Shown here: positions 34,771 to 41,326 of the stretch, in pieces
Numbering within the stretch: the stretch's first letter is position 1
Layout: each line of letters starts with the position of its first letter
Source: Candidatus Gastranaerophilales bacterium
Lineage (GTDB): Bacteria > Cyanobacteriota > Vampirovibrionia > Gastranaerophilales > Gastranaerophilaceae
Direction of reading: 5' to 3'
Assembly: GCA_944324865.1 (NCBI GenBank)
Contig: CALUXW010000012.1
Span: forward strand, 1-41,326
Length of the DNA stretch: 41,326 nt
Notes under the pieces: model-generated
What the model was told of the DNA's origin: nothing
Database searches by the model: none
The model's input: only the letters and a program-made list of their open reading frames with translations
Position numbers and translations under genes: made by a program

Positions 34771-35281
34771 TATCTTCTCCTTTATTTTGTTTAATATTTA
34801 TATCTTCATCAAGTTTGACACTAAAAATATTATCAAGTGCCAAACAGTATGTTTTACCATCATCTTTTGTTTTAATCTCAAGCCCTTGTCCTTCTTTATA
34901 ATCAATCAAAACAGCTTTTATTACTTTTGTACTTATATCCTTTATCGGATTTTTAACTTTTACAATTATGTCTTTTCCTTTAAAAATTATGTACTCCCTG
35001 GTACTTTTCATTTTTCTGTTAAGCCCGGGAGAAGACACCTCAAGATAATACTTAAAGGGTATTAATTCGTCCAAAAAATCGCCCAACCCTCTTGTAATAT
35101 TTTCGCAATCTTGATGTGAAACCGGATGATCTGCGCAATAAATAAAAATCCTTAAAAACCAGTGAGCATTTTCTTTTTCAAAAGAAACCTCAAGTGGTAT
35201 CAAATTATAACGCATTGCTGTATTTTCAACAACCGGTATAATTTTTTCCAATATTTCTTTTTTATTAAAGTGTTCGCGCAT
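34763..35281 (-). CDS. rimP: Ribosome maturation factor RimP
   Basis: A 30S maturation factor. The 172 residues fit the family. The conserved VSSPGLNRKMK in the middle and CENITRGLGDFLDE are visible, followed by a small C-terminal SH3-like domain. AAGGTAG lies five bases before the ATG. It is the first gene of rimP-nusA-formyltransferase, reading away from the porin gene across the 35282-35458 gap. Confidence 0.93.
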   Translation of the reverse strand: MREHFNKKEILEKIIPVVENTAMRYNLIPLEVSFEKENAHWFLRIFIYCADHPVSHQDCENITRGLGDFLDELIPFKYYLEVSSPGLNRKMKSTREYIIFKGKDIIVKVKNPIKDISTKVIKAVLIDYKEGQGLEIKTKDDGKTYCLALDNIFSVKLDEDINIKQNKGEDND

Positions 35282-35424
35282 TTCTACCTTGTTTTTTTGA
35301 AAAAAAAGAACGGTTTAAAAAGCCGCTCCGGAATTTTCTTTTAAATAATCCGAGTATTTCTTTTAAAAATACTATGTTAAGTATATCATAAAAGTAAGAA
35401 AAACAAACATTTTTTTAAGTTTTA

Positions 35425-35433
35425 TGTTACAAT
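35425..35433 (+). promoter_or_regulatory. Extended -10 promoter for the porin gene
   Basis: TGTTACAAT is a TGn-extended -10 with one change from TATAAT, 25 bases before the porin ATG. No good -35 is seen. The rest of the 35282-35458 gap is AT-rich, with TTTCTTTTAAA twice and a short ATACT/AGTAT inverted repeat; the rimP promoter must also be there but is not clear. Confidence 0.45.
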
Positions 35434-35458
35434 AAATATCTAACCCCAATATAAAAGT

Positions 35459-36637
35459 ATGAGAAGATTATTATTTACATTAATGTGTTGTTTCAGCATT
35501 TCACCCTCTCTAGAAGCCATGGCAATAAGTGAAAATGAGGGTTTTATTCCCAATATCGAAAAATATGAAGTTTTACAAGACAAAATAATTACACTTGATG
35601 AAACAATTGACGGAGACACTACAACTGATGTTGAATTTGACGATGATAATGATTTAGACTTTAAACTTTTTAGTGAAAAAGCATTTGCACAAAAAAAATC
35701 ACTAAAATTTGATAACAAATATATTAATGAAATATCTGGGGAACTGCGTTTTCAGGGAATTGCAAGCTTTGAAGAAAAAAGAGGCGATTTAACTACAACA
35801 TACCCTTTCGATATCAATGCAGTAATAGAATCAAGATTTTTAGATAATAAATACAGATTTTTTACAGAATATGCTTTTACTCGAGATGTAAGTGATTTAG
35901 ACAATGAATTTTTCGGAAAATTTTCAAATCTATATATTGAAAGGAATTTTAGTAGTAATCATAAAATGCGCATAGGTGTATCTCGTTCACCAATAGGACT
36001 TGAAGGCTCAATGAGCTCTTTTTCACTTCCTTTTGCACGCAGAGCACAAATTTCAAGAGAATTTGCAGATGCCATATCTACAGGGGTATCTTTTATAGGT
36101 AACAAAGGTCCTTTTGAGTACAATCTTGGAGGATATACTTCTACACGCTTTACACAAGGATTTAAAGATGGTGCGGAATTTATTGGCAGAGTCGGGGTTA
36201 AACCTTTTTATAATCAAGAAGGAAGCTATTTTAGAAATCTTAAATTATACACAGGTGTAGATATAGGCCACAGAGGAGAAAATTATGGTGTTTATTCTGC
36301 TGCAATGACTTACAAGTACAAAAAATTTCTTATGAATTTTGAATATGCTTTTGCTGACGGATCAAATGGAGATTACTTTGACCAAAGAAAACGTCAAGGG
36401 TTTTTTACAACCGTAGGTTGGAATTTTACACCAAAACTTCAATTGTTGGCACGCTATGACTATTTTGATACAAATCTTGACCAATCAAATGATGTAAATC
36501 ATGAGTATAGCATTGGAGTAAATTATTTTGTATTCAAACAAAGACTAAAATTCGCTTTAAATTATGTCTTTTCAAACAATGAAAAAACAAACATAAATAA
36601 AAGCGGAATTTACTTCTTAACCCAATTCTTTATCTAA
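35459..36637 (+). CDS. Outer-membrane porin (phosphate-selective OprO/OprP-like)
   Basis: A 392-residue protein with a signal peptide (about 1-20, MRRLLFTLMCCF...SLEA). After an acidic Asp/Glu-rich linker (about 45-80) the sequence turns into alternating hydrophobic/polar beta strands with many Tyr, Phe and Gly: RFFTEYAF, NLYIERNF, MRIGVSRSPIG, ARYDYFDTNLD and IGVNYFVFKQRLKFALNYVF, ending in aromatic-rich FLTQFFI. This fits a beta-barrel porin of the OprO/OprP type. No good Shine-Dalgarno sequence is seen before the ATG. The substrate is unknown. A cell surface location agrees with lpxK and mla in the window. Confidence 0.8.
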   Translation: MRRLLFTLMCCFSISPSLEAMAISENEGFIPNIEKYEVLQDKIITLDETIDGDTTTDVEFDDDNDLDFKLFSEKAFAQKKSLKFDNKYINEISGELRFQGIASFEEKRGDLTTTYPFDINAVIESRFLDNKYRFFTEYAFTRDVSDLDNEFFGKFSNLYIERNFSSNHKMRIGVSRSPIGLEGSMSSFSLPFARRAQISREFADAISTGVSFIGNKGPFEYNLGGYTSTRFTQGFKDGAEFIGRVGVKPFYNQEGSYFRNLKLYTGVDIGHRGENYGVYSAAMTYKYKKFLMNFEYAFADGSNGDYFDQRKRQGFFTTVGWNFTPKLQLLARYDYFDTNLDQSNDVNHEYSIGVNYFVFKQRLKFALNYVFSNNEKTNINKSGIYFLTQFFI

Positions 36638-36753
36638 CCAACATTAAATAAAGCACAAAGACACATAAAACCTATCGTGCTTATGATAATCCAAAAGTGA
36701 GTAACTGGGTGCAAATTATTCCAAATATATGCTATAAAATTTCTTTGATTCAT
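36634..36753 (-). CDS. Possible 39-residue membrane peptide
   Basis: A short frame downstream of mutS, in the 36638-36810 gap, encodes MNQRNFIAYIWNNLHPVTH, a hydrophobic helix (about 20-36) and ends in FNVG. It could be a small single-pass membrane protein. There is no ribosome site upstream and the frame is short, so chance is a real alternative. Its end overlaps the porin stop by 3 bases. Confidence 0.25.
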   Translation of the reverse strand: MNQRNFIAYIWNNLHPVTHFWIIISTIGFMCLCALFNVG

Positions 36754-36810
36754 AAAAATATTATGGCAGTATTTATTTTTTTTATTATCCGTCAAAAAAA
36801 GTATTTTATA

Positions 36811-39153
36811 TCATCTTAAAGCATAGTTTTTTGCACTATTTATAATACTTTCATCTATTCCTGCTTCAAGTGCAACTTCAAATGCATTAGAAGACTTGCA
36901 AATACCCCTTTGAATTTTTTTTGTTTCCGAATCTATAAAAATAATTTCAGTTGCCTTAGAATTTTCTTTTTTTGTCGCGATTGAAATAAAATGCGTTGCA
37001 CTAATTGTCTTTGCGTGAATTTTTTGTTCAATATGATCTAAGATTGCAAGCAATAATGCCTCAGAATCTTCTTTTTGAGTTCCCTTTACCGGTTCATCAA
37101 AAAGTATAAAACTTGAACTTGTAGAATTATTTAAAATATACGAAATATTTTTCATTTCCGCATAAAAAGAAGATTCACCTTCTTTTAAGTTATCATTCAC
37201 CAAAGAATGGAAGAAAATTTTATCAAATAAATTTAAATTCGCACTTTTTGCACATGTAAAACCACACATTTGAGAAAGTATGACAGCTATTGCATTTTGT
37301 TTTAAATAAGTTGACTTTCCAGACATATTTGCACCTGTCAAGATAAGCAAAATCTTGTTCAAATTTAAATTTGTATCATTTTTTACAAAATTTCCTTTTA
37401 GCTTATATACACATGGGTGCATACAATCTTTAAGTTCAAAAATACCTTTATCATTAAAATTAACCTCACAAAAATTATTTTCTAAAATAACTTTTGCAAG
37501 GGAAGCCACAACATCCAAATATGCACAGGCTCTTGCAAAAATTCTTATTTTTTCGGTTAATTCCATACAATAAATTTTCAGTTTTTCAAAAATATCTTTT
37601 TCAATCGCACTTATCGCATATTTTTGAGAACAAATTTTCTCCTCAAGTTCCATTAAAGGTTGATTAGAACATCTGACAACACTGGCCAATTTTTGCTTTA
37701 TCAGATAATCAGCACTTATTTTTCCAATAGCGCTAATAGGCAATTCTATACAATAGCCTAAATTACTTGTATACTTTATCTTTGCATCTTTATGAAGATT
37801 ATTTTTTAAATTTCCTTCTAATCTGAAAAGCTCACGATTTAATTCTTCCAATTCGTTTCTCAGTATATCCAAACGAGGATTGACTCCGTGCTTTACCGGC
37901 AAATACTCATAATTTCGACAATTTTCATCATTATCAAAAGTACGCAGAATGATATTTGAAAAATCATTTAAAATTTCAACACATTCCCTGTCAATCTCCA
38001 TACTTTCACATTCTATTTCCGAAATAATTTCATTTATTTTTAAAGACTTTGAAAGCACCAAAGAAATTTCACTTAATTCTTTATATGTAATTGTTTTATT
38101 TGAAATCTTGGCACTATATCTTAAAAGATCACAAAAATCATCTAGAAAATTATCCGTTTTATCTAGCAAAGATGGCTTTGAACAAAATATTTTTAATATA
38201 TTTTGTCTTTTTAGAATAACTTCCAAATTATTTAAAGGAGCGCTCATCCATTCTCTCAAAAGTCTTCTACCCATGGGGGTTTTCGTAAAATCCAAAAACC
38301 AAAAAAGACTGCCACGTTTTTTAAAATCTGCTTGCACCCTGGTAAGCTCAAGTCCTCTACGTGTTACATAATCCATAGACAAAAAATTTGAAATGCTATA
38401 TTTGTTGATATTGCCCAACTTTGGCGCAAATTCTTTTTGGTTCTCTTTCAAGTAATTTAAAATTGCATTTGCACACATATAGCTTTCTTTGAACTCACTA
38501 TTAGGCACAATAATATGTTCATTTGTAAAATAGCCAGGACATACATAAACCGATTTTAAATCACCAAAAGATTCTTTAAACTCAAAAACCATTTCTTGCG
38601 TATTTAAAAGCACTTCTTTTGGTGAGATTTTAATTATTTCCCTGTTTATATCTTCTTTTGTTCCGTATGTAACAAAAAAAGAGCCTTCTGAAACATCACA
38701 ATAGGAAAAACCATATAATTTTTGCAGCTTAAAAATTGCAGCAAGATAATTATTTTTATCAGGTTCCAAAAGCTCACTTTCATAAACAGTACCTGCAGAA
38801 TATACTCTTACGACCTTTCTGTAAAAATTACCGTTAGCATCTTGAAATTGTTCAGCAAGAGCAATTTTACAATCATTATCAAGAAGTTTTTTAATATAAA
38901 CCGTGGCAATTTTATGTGGTATGCCTGCCAAGGGAACTTTACCTAATTCACCATATTTTTTAGATGTAAGAGTAATATTACAAATTTTTGAAAATAAAAC
39001 AGCATCTTCAAAAAATGTTTCGTAAAAATCACCTATTCTATATAACAAAATTTTATCGTCATGTTCTCTTTTAAGCTCTAGATAAGCTTGCATGCTTTTT
39101 GTTGCTTTGTTGTAGTCAGCATTTTTTGAATTTGTTAAAATTTTATCGTTCAT
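36811..39153 (-). CDS. mutS: DNA mismatch repair protein MutS, divergent
   Basis: A 780-residue protein. Domain I has the mismatch-reading RIGDFYETF (F43 and E45 kept), followed by connector, lever and clamp regions and a C-terminal ATPase with Walker A GANMSGKST (607-615), GESSFYAEM, Walker B ILFDEP (D686-E687) and ATHF. The normal DEIGRGT is DEPVKGT here, and the chain is about 75 residues shorter than E. coli MutS at the C-terminus. Domain I and the missing Smr domain exclude MutS2. TTG 39180 is in frame, but ATG 39153 is the better start. It has no ribosome site. mutL is not in the window. Confidence 0.9.
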   Translation of the reverse strand: MNDKILTNSKNADYNKATKSMQAYLELKREHDDKILLYRIGDFYETFFEDAVLFSKICNITLTSKKYGELGKVPLAGIPHKIATVYIKKLLDNDCKIALAEQFQDANGNFYRKVVRVYSAGTVYESELLEPDKNNYLAAIFKLQKLYGFSYCDVSEGSFFVTYGTKEDINREIIKISPKEVLLNTQEMVFEFKESFGDLKSVYVCPGYFTNEHIIVPNSEFKESYMCANAILNYLKENQKEFAPKLGNINKYSISNFLSMDYVTRRGLELTRVQADFKKRGSLFWFLDFTKTPMGRRLLREWMSAPLNNLEVILKRQNILKIFCSKPSLLDKTDNFLDDFCDLLRYSAKISNKTITYKELSEISLVLSKSLKINEIISEIECESMEIDRECVEILNDFSNIILRTFDNDENCRNYEYLPVKHGVNPRLDILRNELEELNRELFRLEGNLKNNLHKDAKIKYTSNLGYCIELPISAIGKISADYLIKQKLASVVRCSNQPLMELEEKICSQKYAISAIEKDIFEKLKIYCMELTEKIRIFARACAYLDVVASLAKVILENNFCEVNFNDKGIFELKDCMHPCVYKLKGNFVKNDTNLNLNKILLILTGANMSGKSTYLKQNAIAVILSQMCGFTCAKSANLNLFDKIFFHSLVNDNLKEGESSFYAEMKNISYILNNSTSSSFILFDEPVKGTQKEDSEALLLAILDHIEQKIHAKTISATHFISIATKKENSKATEIIFIDSETKKIQRGICKSSNAFEVALEAGIDESIINSAKNYALR

Positions 39154-39159
39154 TTTTAT

Positions 39160-39165
39160 ATGATA
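39160..39165 (-). promoter_or_regulatory. Candidate -10 box directly upstream of mutS
   Basis: TATCAT lies six bases before the mutS ATG on the minus strand, in the 51-base divergent gap to the gene at 39205. No Shine-Dalgarno sequence is present, so the start may be leaderless. The -35 is weak (TTTAAT). Confidence 0.3.
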
Positions 39166-39204
39166 AAATAAAATTAACAAAAATTAAATAAGAAAGACTG
39201 CACC

Positions 39205-39828
39205 ATGGGATGTTTAAAAAGTATAGTTAAAAAAATATTATTTATAGCACTTTTAATAGCTTTTTTCTTTTTTGGCGGATGTAATTTTGTCATGACAAAA
39301 TATAATGAATTTACAAGCCCACCAAGAGAAGAGCTTTTAGAGCAATCAAAAGATTTTGGAGATTTTTCAGGTGTTTCTAGCGATTACAGACTAACACGTT
39401 CAATAAATCTTTTCGGTTACAGAAAATTTAATGCCGAATATATGCCAACTGGACAAAAAATTACTATTATTGACTTAAAAAATAAAAATATAATAATGCC
39501 CGAAGATTTTAGTACAAAAAAAATAGACTCAAAAATTAACGATGCACTAGATAACTTAAAAGACTCACTTATTACACTTGAAAATCTTGAAATTACTGGG
39601 CGCGGAACAATTATTGCAAAAGGGAAAGCTATTCCTTTTGTAAATTTTAAAGCTGATGTCAAAAATGTACCTTTTAAGACTGTCGAAGGTACACTCGGTG
39701 CATACAAAAGCCTCAATATAAGCAAAAAAGACAAACCGCAAACAACAAAAGTAGTTATTTCAATGCGCGAGTGTAAAAAATATAATCAACAAATAACAGC
39801 AAACTACATAAAATCAGTAAAATTTTAA
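39205..39828 (+). CDS. Small envelope-anchored protein of unknown function
   Basis: A 207-residue protein with an N-terminal hydrophobic segment (about 11-24) that ends in FGGC (Cys26). The -3 position is Phe, so this is a poor lipobox, and the protein is either a lipoprotein or held by an uncleaved helix. The outside domain (about 30-207) alternates beta segments with Lys/Asp-rich stretches and includes LENLEITGRGTIIAKGKAI. No family is recognised. It is divergent from mutS and convergent with the GT11 gene, overlapping it by 4 bases. Confidence 0.65.
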   Translation: MGCLKSIVKKILFIALLIAFFFFGGCNFVMTKYNEFTSPPREELLEQSKDFGDFSGVSSDYRLTRSINLFGYRKFNAEYMPTGQKITIIDLKNKNIIMPEDFSTKKIDSKINDALDNLKDSLITLENLEITGRGTIIAKGKAIPFVNFKADVKNVPFKTVEGTLGAYKSLNISKKDKPQTTKVVISMRECKKYNQQITANYIKSVKF

Positions 39829-40691
39829 ATCCTAATCCAATCTTTAGGGTAAAGATCATCAGGATTGTTTTGAATTTTTTGGAACCATTTTTCCGGAGCT
39901 ACAACAATTTTTTTAGGGTTTGAATTTAAATAAGCGCCCCACCAGGAAAAACTTGAGTTTGCAATTATATTATGTTTGCAATTAGACATAAGTCTTAAAT
40001 CCTCCCAGGATTTATCACCCTGGTTATGAGAAATAAATTCAACTCTTGCGCCTTTTTCCTTGCATTTTGGGCAATTTTCCAAATTTAAGTTCTCTTTTAC
40101 CCATTCAATATCATCAGAAAAAACATATATCACAGGCTTTTGGACTTCATTTGCAATAATTTCAAGAGCCTTTGAATAATAATTAAAATCAAGATGATTA
40201 TACACACTTGCATAACGTTTTTTCTGAACATAATCACCACGCCTAATATGCATAGAAATTGAATCCTCATCCTGCATTTTTCTTATTATACTTAAATTTT
40301 GTGCATCAGGTTCAAACCTAAAAACAAAATGTTTTTTTATAAGTTGTTCATTTATATATTTATGACTTTGAAAAAAGCCAAAAATATATGTATTATCCTG
40401 AATTTGCTCAAATCTTTTTTCCCAATCAAAATCGTTTTCACCGTAAACATTAATGCCCAAAAAATTATTTTTAATATACTTCCTAAATGCCCATAATATT
40501 CTGTATCTTAAGCCTTTTATCTCTCTAGAATTTTGCTGAAAAATATTTATTTGATATGGTCTTGAATAACTATGATTAAAAAAATCGCAATCAAAATAAA
40601 AATCGGCATTCAGCTTATCTGCCAAAGATGCAACAGCTGCGTATTGAAACATTTGATTTCCTAAACCGCCATTATAACGCATTATTAGCAT
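39825..40691 (-). CDS. Glycosyltransferase family 11 (alpha-1,2-fucosyltransferase-like)
   Basis: A 288-residue enzyme with the GT11 landmarks: N-terminal GGLGNQMFQYA, the donor-binding HIRRGDYV and, near the C-terminus, NCKHNIIANSSFSWWGAYL. GT11 members transfer fucose from GDP-fucose to galactose-type acceptors. The frame is open to a TTG at 40721, but ATG 40691 has AAGGA seven bases upstream. It overlaps the GtrA-like gene by 20 bases, so the two are coupled and probably work on one surface glycan. The acceptor is unknown. Confidence 0.88.
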   Translation of the reverse strand: MLIMRYNGGLGNQMFQYAAVASLADKLNADFYFDCDFFNHSYSRPYQINIFQQNSREIKGLRYRILWAFRKYIKNNFLGINVYGENDFDWEKRFEQIQDNTYIFGFFQSHKYINEQLIKKHFVFRFEPDAQNLSIIRKMQDEDSISMHIRRGDYVQKKRYASVYNHLDFNYYSKALEIIANEVQKPVIYVFSDDIEWVKENLNLENCPKCKEKGARVEFISHNQGDKSWEDLRLMSNCKHNIIANSSFSWWGAYLNSNPKKIVVAPEKWFQKIQNNPDDLYPKDWIRI

Positions 40692-41184
40692 TTTTAATTC
40701 CTTTTTTTTCTTTAAACACAAAAGTTTTAAATATTAAAAACGATAAAATTGCCATTGGTAAAACCATTATACCTTGCGAAAGATATTTGCCAACTCCAAA
40801 CCCAATAAGAATATTTAAACAGAAAAGATTTATGGAATAAGTTACTATATAAGACATAAAAAATCTTATCAGCCTTGAATTATCATGATTTTTAAAAACT
40901 ATAATTCCTGTTGTTTTAAAATTCCATAAAACTCCAAGTATATACTGTATTGTCAAAGCAATATTATGAGAGGCATGTAAGGTAACAAAAATAGCATAAA
41001 CACTATAGCCAAAAGCGGTATTTAGTGCACCAACAAAAAGAAATTTCATAAATTTCCTGTCTACTCTGCTAAAAACCCCAAAGAAAGATTTTTTATGTAT
41101 CCAATTAAATGCATTTGAAAGCACAGAGAGGATTTTACTCCCCACTGTGCTATTTTTGAACCTTGTAATTAAATTAGCCAACAT
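40672..41184 (-). CDS. GtrA-family membrane protein
   Basis: A 170-residue protein with a basic N-terminal region (about 1-45) and four hydrophobic helices, beginning with [20 protein letters not shown] and including [17 protein letters not shown], the typical GtrA pattern. GtrA proteins are thought to move lipid-linked sugars across the inner membrane in O-antigen or wall glycan modification. The ATG lies inside the end of rplA, with AAGGA only two bases upstream; a later start is possible. Together with the GT11 gene it forms a small glycan module behind a ribosomal protein gene. Confidence 0.85.
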   Translation of the reverse strand: MLANLITRFKNSTVGSKILSVLSNAFNWIHKKSFFGVFSRVDRKFMKFLFVGALNTAFGYSVYAIFVTLHASHNIALTIQYILGVLWNFKTTGIIVFKNHDNSRLIRFFMSYIVTYSINLFCLNILIGFGVGKYLSQGIMVLPMAILSFLIFKTFVFKEKKGIKNANNAL

Positions 41185-41326
41185 ATTCCTTGATTTCGTT
41201 AACTACATCTTTGGGTTCAAGTTTAATTGAAGGACCCATTGTAGTTGTTAAATACATTGATTTAATATAAGTACCTTTAGCTGCTGAAGGTTTTGCTTTA
41301 ATGATTGCATCAGCCAAAGTAGAAAA
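41174..41326 (-). CDS. rplA: 50S ribosomal protein L1, C-terminal end (partial)
   Basis: The last 50 codons of L1 run off the window edge. They read [20 protein letters not shown] followed by [17 protein letters not shown], a clear match to the L1 C-terminus (KPSxxKGxY, TMGPS). The stop overlaps the start of the GtrA-like gene by 11 bases. Normally rplJ follows rplA; here a glycan gene pair does instead. Confidence 0.93.
   Translation of the reverse strand, partial: FSTLADAIIKAKPSAAKGTYIKSMYLTTTMGPSIKLEPKDVVNEIKEYVG

Noticed and set aside
36811..39153. MutS2 instead of MutS
   Set aside because: A mismatch-binding domain I with RIGDFYE is present and no Smr domain follows the ATPase.
1..41326. 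tRNA, rRNA, insertion sequences, integrases or prophage modules
   Set aside because: None was seen on reading either strand; a covariance-model search could still find a tRNA that I missed.

Overview
The window is strongly AT-rich and gene-dense, with almost no spacer, and nearly all genes are housekeeping. It encodes lipid A synthesis (LpxK), a complete Mla-type lipid transporter (permease, ATPase, MCE protein) and an outer-membrane porin, so the cell has two membranes and an LPS-type outer leaflet. TadE/TadG-like pseudopilin genes, a glycine-rich surface protein, a GT11 fucosyltransferase-like enzyme and a set of small NGI/FG-motif proteins point to a gut-type bacterium. My best guess is the non-photosynthetic cyanobacterial sister lineage (Melainabacteria/Vampirovibrionia, Gastranaerophilales). 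That placement is inference; the sequence alone does not prove it. The standard code applies: TGA is used as a stop, for example in the ATGA overlaps at 10004 and 13771.

Layout. 1-666: C-terminal part of a glycine-rich protein, closed by a terminator. 765-7989 (+): pnp, an overlapping lipoprotein, TadE-like and TadG-like genes, polA and a small secreted protein. 7986-14358 (+): priA, a very large double UvrD-type helicase and a stand-alone RecB-family nuclease, joined by 4-nt ATGA overlaps. 14350-20579 (-): two blocks, der-plsY and a detached end of the spc ribosomal operon (rpsE-rpmD-rplO-secY-adk-map). 20719-20901 (+): a free-standing 60-residue gene with its own promoter, structured leader and terminator. 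20983-26617 (+): ribE-ribBA, a tandem GNAT protein, a class V aminotransferase and serA. 26715-27785 (+): two related small membrane proteins between strong terminators. 27882-32734 (+): mlaE-mlaF-mlaD-lpxK-metF. 32727-35281 (-): rimP-nusA-formyltransferase. 35459 (+): porin. 36634-39153 (-): mutS and a possible 39-residue membrane peptide. 39205 (+): small anchored protein. 39825-41326 (-): the end of rplA, then a GtrA-family flippase-like protein and a GT11 glycosyltransferase.

How the genes work together. polA, priA and the helicase/nuclease pair form a DNA repair and replication-restart block. The helicase looks like an AddB-like dead helicase fused to an AddA-like live helicase, with the nuclease as a separate subunit; this is the most unusual system here. 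The Mla genes and lpxK form an outer-membrane biogenesis block. The class V aminotransferase beside serA suggests serine synthesis. The three small proteins with an N-terminal F-G or F-x-G motif are the second candidate for something undescribed.

No CRISPR array, rRNA, tRNA, insertion sequence or prophage was seen. No gene-free stretch exceeds 300 bases; the longest, at roughly 140-180 bases, are 18453-18609, 20580-20718, 27228-27410, 35282-35458 and 36638-36810, and their contents are described below.
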